64,000 nucleotides of DNA from Collinsella sp. (GTDB taxonomy: Bacteria > Actinomycetota > Coriobacteriia > Coriobacteriales > Coriobacteriaceae). The stretch spans positions 42,537 to 106,536 of the forward strand of contig JAGZWV010000004.1 of assembly GCA_018378775.1 (NCBI GenBank). The letters run 5' to 3'. Positions 32,868 to 40,731 of the stretch are shown here, one piece after another. Every line of letters begins with the position of its first letter. Position 1 is the first letter of the stretch. A program made the position numbers and the translations under genes. The notes under the pieces were generated by a model that saw nothing but the letters and a program-made list of their open reading frames with translations, searched no databases and was not told where the DNA came from.

Positions 32868-33800
32868 CTAGCAGACCTGGCGAACCTCGATGTGCTTCTT
32901 ATATTCGTCCACCTTGGCAAAATCACCCAGACCGGGGCACTCGACCACGTTGGCGCCAGTGGCCATCGAAAGGCGCAGGGCGTCCTCGACGCGCTCGGGG
33001 GCGTCGTGCCACACGGACAGGAAGGCAGCGAGCGAGGAATCGCCGGCGCACACCGTCGACAGCAGCTTGACGTCGAAGGTGCGGTTGGCAAACCAGATGT
33101 GCTCGTCGTTAGAGAAGTACGCACCAGCGCCGCCAAGAGTCAGCAGCACATTCTTGGCGCCCTTGGCGTGCAGCTCGGCCATCGCGCCCTTGACGGACTC
33201 GTCGTCGCCACCGCTCACCTTAATGCCAAAGATATCGAGCAGCTCGTCGTCGTTGGGCTTAATCAGCAGCGGCTCCATGGCAATGAGGTCTGCCAGCTGA
33301 TGGCTCGAGATATCGAGGACGAACTCGGCCCCCTTGGCCTTGACGCGGCGCAGGACCTCGGCCAAGAAGCCCTCGGAAGTGTTGGGAGGCAGCGAGCCGC
33401 TGATGACCAGGCAGGTCATGTCATCAAGCGAATCGATGAGCTCAAACATCTCCTGCTCGTTGGCCTCGTTGATGGCGGCACCGGCGTTGACCATGTTGTA
33501 CTCGGTGTCGGGTCCGGCATTGAGGAACACGTTGACGCGCGTGATGCCGTCGGTCCAAACGGGCTTGACGGGCACGCCCAGGGCCTCGGCGCCCTTAACG
33601 ATAAACTCGCCCGAGAAGCCGGCGAAAAAGCCCAGGATCGTGGTGTCGACACCGTAGCGATCGAGGGTGAACGAGACGTTGAGACCCTTGCCGTTGGGCG
33701 TGTAGACGGCGTTACGGGTACGCGTGACGGTGTTGGCAGCAAGGCCGTCGCAGGAGATGTTGTAGTCAATGGCGGGATTTGCAGTGAGCGTGTAAATCAT
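32868..33800 (-). CDS. PfkB-family sugar kinase, 1-phosphofructokinase type (copy 1)
   Basis: Phosphorylates fructose 1-phosphate, or tagatose 6-phosphate, with ATP. It has 310 residues. MIYTLTANPAIDY is the FruK/LacC N-terminus, and NGKGLNVSFTLDRYGVDTTILGFFAGFSG is typical. The C-terminal catalytic loop reads VCAGDSSLAAFL where the family has GAGD. The catalytic Asp is kept and the first Gly is replaced by Cys. ATG 33800 follows AAAGGA; a further in-frame ATG at 33815 lacks a site. It has its own terminator and a paralogue directly upstream. Confidence 0.9.
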   Translation of the reverse strand: MIYTLTANPAIDYNISCDGLAANTVTRTRNAVYTPNGKGLNVSFTLDRYGVDTTILGFFAGFSGEFIVKGAEALGVPVKPVWTDGITRVNVFLNAGPDTEYNMVNAGAAINEANEQEMFELIDSLDDMTCLVISGSLPPNTSEGFLAEVLRRVKAKGAEFVLDISSHQLADLIAMEPLLIKPNDDELLDIFGIKVSGGDDESVKGAMAELHAKGAKNVLLTLGGAGAYFSNDEHIWFANRTFDVKLLSTVCAGDSSLAAFLSVWHDAPERVEDALRLSMATGANVVECPGLGDFAKVDEYKKHIEVRQVC

Positions 33801-33929
33801 GAATGTTCCTTTCACGAAGTAACGTGTTGGTGAAAGTATATTCCACCCATCGGAAAAAGGCTAGGACAACTCGGTGAACGGTGTGGAAGCGATGAAGTAC
33901 GGCAGAACATCTCTCTCCAATGACGGAAC

Positions 33930-33961
33930 AAAAAAGGCGCCCCAGCCGAAACCGGGGCGCC
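33930..33961 (-). terminator. Terminator between the two PfkB genes
   Basis: Perfect 8-base arms ggcgcccc/ggggcgcc with a ten-base loop and TTTTTT on the minus strand. It closes the copy 2 gene, so the two kinases are separate units. Confidence 0.85.
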
Positions 33962-33989
33962 GCATGCGCACGAATATGTCGCGTTTCGA

Positions 33990-34922
33990 TTACTGACGAT
34001 CGAGCTTGCGGACAGCAACGCGCTTGCTGTACTCGTCGACGTGACCGAAGTCGCCGATGCCGACGGACTCGGCAACGTTGGCGCCGGTGGCCATAGCGAG
34101 CTTCATGGCCTCCTCGACGTTGTCGCGATCCCTGTACCACTTGTGCAGGAACGCAGCGAGGGTGCAGTCGCCAGCGCAGACGGAAGAAACCAGCTTGATG
34201 TTGAACTCACGCTTGGCGTACCAGATGTCCTCGCCGTTGGAGAAGTAAGCGTCGCCGCGGCTACCACGGGTGAGCAGCACGTTCTGAACGCCAGCGTCGT
34301 GAGCCATCTTCATAGCAACGCGAACCTCGTCGTCGGTGTCGACCGGCACGCCGAAGATGGCCTTCATCTCGTGATGGTTCGGCTTGATGAGCAGCGGCTT
34401 CTTGTGAGCGAGCTCCTTGAGCTTGTCGGAGGACAGGTCCAGGACGACGTCGGCGCCACGAGCCTGAGCGTGCTCCATGACCTGAGCCAGGAAGTCGGGC
34501 GTAGCTTTGGGAGGCACGGAGCCGGAAACGATCAGGCACTCGAGATCGCCCGCGGTGTCCAGGATGTTATAGAGCTCCTCCTGGTGCTGCGGCGTGATCG
34601 GAGCACCAGGGTTCAGGATGCCGTACTCGTGCTGGCCATCGTTGACGTAGGTGTTAATGCGCGTGATACCGTCGGTCCAGACCGGGCGGCAGAGGCAACC
34701 CAGGTTCATGACCTCCTCGACGATGAACTTGCCCGTGAAGCCGGCGAAGAAGCCGAGCGCGACGGTGTCGACGCCCATCTTCTTAAAGGCGAAGGACACG
34801 TCGAGGCCCTTGCCGTTAGCCGTGTAGCTGGCCGAACCGGTGCGGACGTTCTCGTCGGGCTCGAGCGGAGAGCTCGAAACCGTCATGTCGACAGCCGGGT
34901 TAGCGGTTAGCGTGTAGAACAT
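33990..34922 (-). CDS. PfkB-family sugar kinase, 1-phosphofructokinase type (copy 2)
   Basis: Same family and length (310 residues) as the downstream neighbour, with about half of the residues shared by eye. MFYTLTANPAVDMTV, NGKGLDVSFAFKKMGVDTVALGFFAGFTGKF and KPLLIKPNHHEMKAIFG are visible. The catalytic loop is again VCAGDCTLAAFL, so both copies share the unusual Cys. It lies 74 bases beyond the ptsI stop, suggesting that fructose 1-phosphate made by the PTS is its substrate. No separate promoter could be picked out with confidence. Confidence 0.9.
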   Translation of the reverse strand: MFYTLTANPAVDMTVSSSPLEPDENVRTGSASYTANGKGLDVSFAFKKMGVDTVALGFFAGFTGKFIVEEVMNLGCLCRPVWTDGITRINTYVNDGQHEYGILNPGAPITPQHQEELYNILDTAGDLECLIVSGSVPPKATPDFLAQVMEHAQARGADVVLDLSSDKLKELAHKKPLLIKPNHHEMKAIFGVPVDTDDEVRVAMKMAHDAGVQNVLLTRGSRGDAYFSNGEDIWYAKREFNIKLVSSVCAGDCTLAAFLHKWYRDRDNVEEAMKLAMATGANVAESVGIGDFGHVDEYSKRVAVRKLDRQ

Positions 34923-34996
34923 TTACAGTACCCCCTGTATATGTGAGGGCCGCGTGGCCGGCCCATTCCAACCACGCGGTTACCTCTGATACCAAA

Positions 34997-36700
34997 TTAG
35001 CGAGCTGCGGACTCGAGCAGTGCCTTGACCTCGGCGGCGGTGTTGCAGGCGAGCGCCTTCTCGGCGAGCTCGTCGCACTCGGCCTTGGTCCACTGGCTGA
35101 TGGTCTTGCGGGCGCGCAGGATCGACGGAGCGCTCATCGAGAACTCCTCCAGGCCCCAGCTGATCAGCAGCGGCTCGAGCAGCGGATCGGCAGCGGCCTC
35201 GCCGCACATACCGACCATGATGCCGGCCTTCACGCCGCTCTCGATGATGTTCTTGAGCGAGCGGAGCACGGCGGGATAGTACACCTGGTACAGGTTGGAG
35301 ATGGTGTCGTTGCCACGGTCGGCGCACATGGTGTAGCCGATCAGGTCGTTGGTGCCAATGGAGAAGAAGTCGGCGACCTCGGCAAGACGGTCTGCGAGCA
35401 GCGAAGCGGCGGGCGTCTCGACCATAATGCCGACCTCGATGTTCTCGTTGAACTTTCGACCCTCTTCGGTCAGCTCGGCCTTGCACTGCTCGACGAGCTC
35501 CTTGACAGCCAAGACCTCCTCGACGCAGGTGACGAGCGGGATCATGATCTTGACGTCACCGAAGGCGCTAGCGCGCAGCAGAGCGCGGAGCTGGACCTTG
35601 TACTGGTCGGGATTGGCCAGGCAGTAACGCACGGCGCGGAAGCCCATGAAGGGGTTGTCTTCCTTGACCATGTGCAGATACGGAATCTCCTTGTCGCCAC
35701 CCACATCGAGCGTGCGGATGATGACCGGAGCACCCTTGAGCGCGCTGGCGACCTTACGGTAGGCGTTGAACTGCTCCTCCTCGGAAGGAAGCTCAGCAGA
35801 GTCCATGAACAGGAACTCGGAGCGGAACAGACCGATGGCCTCGGCGTCGTGATCGAGCGCGTTGGGCACGTCATCGGGGTTACCGATGTTGCAGGCGATG
35901 ATCTTCTTGATGCCATCGGCAGTCACGGACGGCTTGCCACGGAAGGCCTCGAGGGCTGCCTTCTCGGCAGCGAAGGCCTCGGCCTTAGCGGTGTAGGCAG
36001 CGAGCGTCTCCTCGTCGGGATCGGCCTCGACGATACCCTTGCCACCGTCGACGACAACGGTCATACCGTTGCGCAGCGCGGTGCAGCTGTTGGAAACCGA
36101 AAGGACAGCCGGGATCTCGAGGGCGCGCGCAATGATCGCGGAGTGCGACGTGCGGCCACCGGTCTCGGTGACGATACCGGCAACGTGGGCCTTATCGATC
36201 GTTGCGGTCATGGACGGCGTGAGGTCGTGCACGACAACGACAGTGTTCTCGGGCAGGACGGAGAGGTCGACGACCTCCTTGCCCAGCAGCTCGGCCAGAA
36301 TACCGGTGCGGATGTCGGCGATGTCGGCCGCGCGCAGACGGAACATCTCGTCGTCCATAGACAGGAACATGTTCTCGAACATGGTCGAGGTGTCCATGAG
36401 CGCCTGCTCGGCGCAGGTACCGCCGTCAATGGCGGCGTTGATGGCGTCGGTCATGCCCGGGTCCTGAGCCAGGACAATGTGTCCGCTCATGATCTCGGCC
36501 TCGGCCTCGCCCACCGTCTCCTTCATGTGGTCGGCCTGAGCCTGGGTCTTCTCGCAGAAGACCGAAAGAGCGGACTGATAGCGCTCCTTCTCTGCTGCCG
36601 AATCAGCAACCTCGTGCGGCTCAAACGTCAAGTCGGGATCGACGGCAACCATGACGGTGCCGATACCGATGCCCTCGGAAGCGTTGACTCCCTGATACAT
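34997..36700 (-). CDS. ptsI: Phosphoenolpyruvate-protein phosphotransferase (PTS enzyme I)
   Basis: Takes phosphate from PEP and hands it to HPr, the first step of all PTS uptake. It has 567 residues, the usual size. The N-terminal swivelling domain has TETGGRTSHSAIIA with the phosphorylated His at about 186. The C-terminal TIM-barrel has GLFRSEFLFM, GFRAVRYCL, MIPLVTCVEEV and SIGTNDLIGYTMCADR. ATG 36700 aligns best with other enzyme I starts (MYQGVNASEGIG). ATG 36706, two codons earlier, is possible. A terminator separates it from ptsH, so here the two are not one simple operon. Confidence 0.94.
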   Translation of the reverse strand: MYQGVNASEGIGIGTVMVAVDPDLTFEPHEVADSAAEKERYQSALSVFCEKTQAQADHMKETVGEAEAEIMSGHIVLAQDPGMTDAINAAIDGGTCAEQALMDTSTMFENMFLSMDDEMFRLRAADIADIRTGILAELLGKEVVDLSVLPENTVVVVHDLTPSMTATIDKAHVAGIVTETGGRTSHSAIIARALEIPAVLSVSNSCTALRNGMTVVVDGGKGIVEADPDEETLAAYTAKAEAFAAEKAALEAFRGKPSVTADGIKKIIACNIGNPDDVPNALDHDAEAIGLFRSEFLFMDSAELPSEEEQFNAYRKVASALKGAPVIIRTLDVGGDKEIPYLHMVKEDNPFMGFRAVRYCLANPDQYKVQLRALLRASAFGDVKIMIPLVTCVEEVLAVKELVEQCKAELTEEGRKFNENIEVGIMVETPAASLLADRLAEVADFFSIGTNDLIGYTMCADRGNDTISNLYQVYYPAVLRSLKNIIESGVKAGIMVGMCGEAAADPLLEPLLISWGLEEFSMSAPSILRARKTISQWTKAECDELAEKALACNTAAEVKALLESAAR

Positions 36701-36752
36701 TCCCATTCCTCTCTCCGTGTCATGTGATAAAGCGTTTTGCCATATCCATGAC

Positions 36753-36788
36753 AAAAGAGCGCAGCTACCTTACAACAGGTCACTGCGC
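36753..36788 (-). terminator. Terminator between ptsH and ptsI
   Basis: Twelve-base arms, gcgcagctacct (36759-36770) and aggtcactgcgc (36777-36788), with a two-base mismatch and a six-base loop. A short U-tract (TCTTTT) follows on the minus strand. It may be partial. Confidence 0.65.
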
Positions 36789-36833
36789 CCCCAAATATGA
36801 ACTTAGTTGTTCAACATGCGACCCGTTTGAGTT

Positions 36834-37097
36834 CTACTCGCCAAGACCGCTCTTGATGAGCTCGATGGCAGCAGCCAGAGCCTCGGCCTCGTCAGCGCCG
36901 TCGCACTTGACCTCGACCTCGGTGCCGCAGGGGATACCAGCAGCCATGAGGGCCATCGGGGACTTGCCGTTGACCTCCTTCTCGGGGGTAACGACCGTCA
37001 CGTCACAGGCATACTTGCCCATGGTGGAGGCGAACAGACCAGCCGGACGCATGTGCAGACCCTGAGGATTAACGAGGGTAGCCTTCTCAGAAACCAT
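36834..37097 (-). CDS. ptsH: Phosphocarrier protein HPr
   Basis: Relays phosphate from enzyme I to the EIIA domains. It has 87 residues. The active-site NPQGLHMRPAG has His15. The second motif NGKSPMAL has Ser46, the site HPr kinase would use in Gram-positives. ATG 37097 follows AAAAAGGAG; the frame is open from 37154, but those residues precede the family start. The gene runs leftward toward ptsI. The 440-base stretch between it and fruA holds a very long palindrome. Confidence 0.94.
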   Translation of the reverse strand: MVSEKATLVNPQGLHMRPAGLFASTMGKYACDVTVVTPEKEVNGKSPMALMAAGIPCGTEVEVKCDGADEAEALAAAIELIKSGLGE

Positions 37098-37234
37098 AGT
37101 TGACTCCTTTTTGTGTTTAACCCCTGTCATGCATGTGGCAGGAGTCAGATTCACGACGTTGTTTATATTAACTCACATCAAACGGTTTTTCATTATGTTT
37201 CAGACGAATTATTGGACAGATGTGTTTGTCGTCC

Positions 37235-37386
37235 GCTTGCTCGCCCACAGGGGCCCGTGCGCGGCCTGTGAGATTTCCTGCTCTACAGTCCTGCTCGCAC
37301 GAAGAGCACATTAAGTGCTCTTCGGCTCGTGCGGAACTCGCGATAAATCTCACAGGCCGCGCACGGGCCCCTGTGGGCGAGCAAGC
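37235..37386. repeat. 152-bp nested palindrome between ptsH and fruA
   Basis: Perfect 42-base inverted arms (37235-37276 and 37345-37386) enclose a 68-base loop. The loop itself carries a second hairpin with 10-base arms (37300-37309, 37315-37324). Each large arm also holds a smaller inverted motif (cacagg/cctgtg). No open reading frame of note crosses it, and no clear target duplication was seen at its ends. As DNA it could extrude a cruciform and as RNA it would be a very stable hairpin. Confidence 0.85.
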
Positions 37387-37467
37387 TGCGGAAACACGGT
37401 CGGTCCAGAGTAATGCCGGCTGAAAGGTATTCTGGCTGATGGGATAACCGATGCGTTCTCTGATTCG

Positions 37468-37502
37468 AAAAAGGCGGAGGCCCTGGAGAGGGACTCCGCC
37501 TT
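37468..37502 (-). terminator. Terminator of the fruA gene
   Basis: Nine-base perfect arms (aaggcggag/ctccgcctt), extended by ccct/aggg, with TTTTTC on the minus strand. It lies 37 bases after the fruA stop. The remaining sequence between here and ptsH holds only the palindrome at 37235-37386. Confidence 0.85.
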
Positions 37503-37538
37503 ATATACAGGGGGCGATGGTATTCGCGTGCCGTGGAA

Positions 37539-39542
37539 TTAGACCAGGCGGGCGTTGATCGTCTTGGCGATCTCGGCGGCGTCGGTGGAACCCTTGACGG
37601 TGGCACGGAAGCCCTCGTCCATGAGCGCCTCGGCGACCTTGGACAGGATCTTGAGGTGCGTAGTGCCGGCCTGTGCACCGGGGATGAGCAGGGCGATAGC
37701 CACGTTGACGGGAGCGCCGTCCATGGTGTCCCAACCGGTCACGCCGGACTCGTCCTTGACGACGATAACAGCAGCCTCGGTAATGGCGTCGGACTTGGCA
37801 TGCGGGATGGCGAAGCCCTCCATCATGCCCGTGGTGCCCTCGGCCTCGCGGGCCAGGAAGGCGTTCAACACGGCGTCGGCGTCGCTGGCGATACCGGCCT
37901 TGACAGCCTGGTTGGAAACGAAGCTCAGAGCCTCGTCACGAGAAGCGAAGTCCTCGGCAACAAAGACATTCTCGACCTTAACGAAGTCGGCAGCCTCGGC
38001 CTTGGGGGCCTCGACGGCAGCGGCCTTGGGAGCCTCAACCGGCTTGGCTGCAGGAGCGGCCTTCTGGTTCTTCTCGAAGTCGTACTTCTTAAAGGCCACG
38101 AACAGGATGCCACCGACCACAGCGCCGATGAGGATCGCGAGAACCCACAGCGGACCGTTCTCGACAACGGGCAGGACCAGGAAGCCACCGTGAGGCGCCG
38201 GATCGTGAACGTTGAACATAATGGTCAGGATCGAAGCGATAGAAGAACCGAGCATCATGATGGGCATGACGGGCCAGATGTTCTTGGTCATGAACGGAAT
38301 GGCGCCCTCGGTGATGTGGGTGCAACCAAGGATGAGGTTGACGACACCGGCGTCATGGTCCTCCTGGCTGAAGTACTTCTTGCCGACAACGACGGCGAAG
38401 GTGGTGATCAGCGGCGGAACGATGCAGGCGGCGGAAACGGCAGCCATGAAGTTGGTGCCGAAGTTGTAGGTATCGGTGCCAACACCGGCGGCCAGTGCCT
38501 CGGTGAGCATAGCGGTACCGGTAACGTAAGCAGCCTTGTTGACCGGGCCGCCCATGTCAAAGGCGCACATGCAGCCGATGGCAAGACCCAGGACAACGGC
38601 GCCAGAGGCGGACAGGCCCTTGAGGAAGTCCATCATGGCGGTGTTGATGGCAGCCATGGGGCCGGAAATGCCGAGCATGACCAGGCCGACGATAGCCGTC
38701 GAGAACAGCGGGTACAGGAAGATAGCCTTGAGGCCGTCCAGGTTCTTGGGCAGACCGGCAAAGACCTTCTCGAGCAGCAGGATGACATAACCGGCGAGGA
38801 AGCCGCCGACGATGCCGCCCAGGAAGCCGAAGCCCACGCCGGTGCCACCGGCGTCGATCATGCCGGTCTCGGCGTTAACAGGCAGGCCCTGGATGGCGAT
38901 CATACCGGCAACAAAGCCGGGGACGAGCGCCGGGCGCTTGCCGATGGACTCGGCGATGTAGGCGGAAAGCACCGGAACCATAAGGTTCATGGCGATGCCG
39001 CCGATGATCTTGAGCATAGCAGCAAAGCTGTTGTAGTCAGACGCCGTCGAATCGAAGGACGTAATGCCCCACAGGAACGAAACGGCGGTCAGAACACCAC
39101 CAGCAACGACGAAGACCAGCATGTGGCTGACGCCGTTCATGAGGTGCTTGTAGATGACGTGACCGATGGACTCCTTCTCCTCGACCTCGTCCTCGACATC
39201 GGCGGCAGCGGCAACCGTGTCGTCGCCCTTGGCGGCGAGCGCGCGGTCGATCAGCTTACCAGCAGCCTCGACAGACAGGGCCTTGGAAACACCAACGGAA
39301 ACCATGGGCTTACCGGCGAAACGCTCAGCCTGGACATCCTTGTCTGCTGCGACGACGACGGCCTTGGCACCAGCGATCTCACTCTTGGTGAGCTCGTTCT
39401 CGACACCGACCTGGCCATGAGTCTCGACCTTAATGGTCAGACCGCGCTCGGCAGCTGCCTTCTCCAGCGCCTCCTTCGCCATGAAGGTGTGCGCAATGCC
39501 GGTCGGGCAACCGGTCGCGGCGATGATGTCAAACTTAGCCAT
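37539..39542 (-). CDS. fruA: PTS fructose transporter, fused EIIBCA
   Basis: Imports fructose and phosphorylates it to fructose 1-phosphate. It has 667 residues in the order IIB-IIC-IIA. The N-terminal IIB has Cys12 in ATGCPTGIAHTFM. The membrane IIC domain starts after an acidic linker near 115 and has several helices, with SFLWGITSF, GAVVLGLAIGCMCAFDMGGPVNKAAY and LGCTHITEGAIPF. An Ala/Pro/Lys-rich linker comes before IIA (about 500-667), whose His581 lies in GFAIPHAKSDA. ATG 39542 follows AAGGAGGG. It is divergent from an RpiR-type gene whose product is the likely controller. Confidence 0.93.
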   Translation of the reverse strand: MAKFDIIAATGCPTGIAHTFMAKEALEKAAAERGLTIKVETHGQVGVENELTKSEIAGAKAVVVAADKDVQAERFAGKPMVSVGVSKALSVEAAGKLIDRALAAKGDDTVAAAADVEDEVEEKESIGHVIYKHLMNGVSHMLVFVVAGGVLTAVSFLWGITSFDSTASDYNSFAAMLKIIGGIAMNLMVPVLSAYIAESIGKRPALVPGFVAGMIAIQGLPVNAETGMIDAGGTGVGFGFLGGIVGGFLAGYVILLLEKVFAGLPKNLDGLKAIFLYPLFSTAIVGLVMLGISGPMAAINTAMMDFLKGLSASGAVVLGLAIGCMCAFDMGGPVNKAAYVTGTAMLTEALAAGVGTDTYNFGTNFMAAVSAACIVPPLITTFAVVVGKKYFSQEDHDAGVVNLILGCTHITEGAIPFMTKNIWPVMPIMMLGSSIASILTIMFNVHDPAPHGGFLVLPVVENGPLWVLAILIGAVVGGILFVAFKKYDFEKNQKAAPAAKPVEAPKAAAVEAPKAEAADFVKVENVFVAEDFASRDEALSFVSNQAVKAGIASDADAVLNAFLAREAEGTTGMMEGFAIPHAKSDAITEAAVIVVKDESGVTGWDTMDGAPVNVAIALLIPGAQAGTTHLKILSKVAEALMDEGFRATVKGSTDAAEIAKTINARLV

Positions 39543-39760
39543 GTGTCCCTCCTTCTTGAGTACAGCGCCCGCGGGCGCTCCCCTACACGCGCTTCGATGC
39601 GCGTTTTTCCACAACTGAAAGATACCAACCTACCGTCCGCGTGAGAAGAGCCAAGGTGCAAATCTCCGGTGAAAGGTTCTTTCATAACCGTAAACGGTAA
39701 GTGAAAGTTTACCATCAACACTTGAAACGGCAAGGTGTATCTTGTAATTGAAAATGCCCG

Positions 39761-39766
39761 TATACT
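39761..39766 (+). promoter_or_regulatory. Likely -10 box for the rpiR gene
   Basis: TATACT lies 49 bases before the rpiR start. The -35 region is weak. Nearby palindromes (gaaaggttctttc, ccgtaaacgg, between about 39670 and 39705) could be regulator sites shared with fruA on the opposite strand. Confidence 0.4.
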
Positions 39767-39814
39767 ATGGCATTGCAAATCAAGCTAGATTTTCATGCCA
39801 ACCAGGAGCCATCC

Positions 39815-40672
39815 ATGATCGATAGTAGCAAGAGCGCACTTTCCCTCATTAGTACCCATCAGGGATACAGCGAGTCCGAGCAGCGCATTGTCGACTATAT
39901 ATTGGAGCACCAGTCCGAGGCGCCACGTCTGACGGCCGCCCAACTTTCGCGTGCCGCTGCCACGTCCGAGGCGACCGTTTCGCGCTTCTGCCGCAAGCTG
40001 GGCTTTGGTAGCTTCCGCAGCTTTCAGTTTTCGTTGGCGAGGGATTTGGAAAGCCAGCGCAACGAGGGCCTGACCGACGAGGTCTCGCTCGACAATATGG
40101 AGCAGAGCCTCAAGAACATCCTGGCTGCCAAGGTGAGTGAGCTTAATGCGACCATCGACGGCATTGATCACGACACGTTGGCCGCAGTTGTACACGCGCT
40201 TAAGAATGCCGGCGTTATTGAGTTTGCGGCCGTAGGCAACACCAACGCCGTCGCGCTCGACGCGACGTTCAAGTTCTCGCAGCTGGGCCTTCGTTGCATG
40301 GCAAGCACCATCAGCGAGACCTCGATTGGTTTTGCGCTCACGCTGCGCCCCGGTGACGTTATCGTGCTGATCTCAAACTCCGGCAAGTCGCGCCGTCTGA
40401 ATCGCATGGCAAAAGCGGCTCGCGACTGCGGCGCAACCGTAGTCGTCATCAGCAGCGACAGCAAATCCCCGCTCGCGCGCCTGGCAGACTACACCTTTAA
40501 TACCGTCAACCACGAAGCACTACTGACAACGGGCGACTTCGCGTTCTCCAAGATGAGCGCCACGATGATCATCGAGGTCATCTACAACTTCCTGCTGCCC
40601 GAAATCGAAGACGCCCGCGAGCATATCAGCTACTACGAAGAGCTCATCCAGCCGGATAAGGTTGTGGAGTAA
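39815..40672 (+). CDS. MurR/RpiR family transcriptional regulator
   Basis: Sugar-phosphate-responsive regulator of 285 residues. The N-terminal helix-turn-helix (about 1-75) has LTAAQLSRAAATSEATVSRFCRKLGF. The C-terminal SIS domain (about 125-265) has VIEFAAVGNTNAVALD, VIVLISNSGKSRRLNRMAKAA and SPLARLADYT, which bind phosphosugars. ATG 39815 follows AGGAG; the frame is open from 39767 but only the later ATG has a site. Being divergent from fruA, it probably controls it in answer to fructose 1-phosphate or another sugar phosphate. The more usual fru regulators are DeoR-type. Confidence 0.92.
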   Translation: MIDSSKSALSLISTHQGYSESEQRIVDYILEHQSEAPRLTAAQLSRAAATSEATVSRFCRKLGFGSFRSFQFSLARDLESQRNEGLTDEVSLDNMEQSLKNILAAKVSELNATIDGIDHDTLAAVVHALKNAGVIEFAAVGNTNAVALDATFKFSQLGLRCMASTISETSIGFALTLRPGDVIVLISNSGKSRRLNRMAKAARDCGATVVVISSDSKSPLARLADYTFNTVNHEALLTTGDFAFSKMSATMIIEVIYNFLLPEIEDAREHISYYEELIQPDKVVE

Positions 40673-40680
40673 AACGCGTA

Positions 40681-40713
40681 GTGGGACAAAAATTTCAGTC
40701 TATTTTGTCCCAC
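40681..40713. terminator. Bidirectional terminator between rpiR and recN
   Basis: Eleven-base perfect arms (gtgggacaaaa/ttttgtcccac) with an 11-base loop, ending in runs of A or T on both strands. It serves two converging genes. Confidence 0.85.
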
Positions 40714-40731
40714 CAACACCGCTGATACGAC

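Noticed and set aside
37533..39644. Very long open frame on the + strand opposite fruA (703 codons)
   Set aside because: It mirrors the codon pattern of the real gene in a GC-rich genome, has no recognisable protein text and no ribosome-binding site. The same holds for other long antisense frames, e.g. opposite the L,D-transpeptidase, alaS and the cbi genes.
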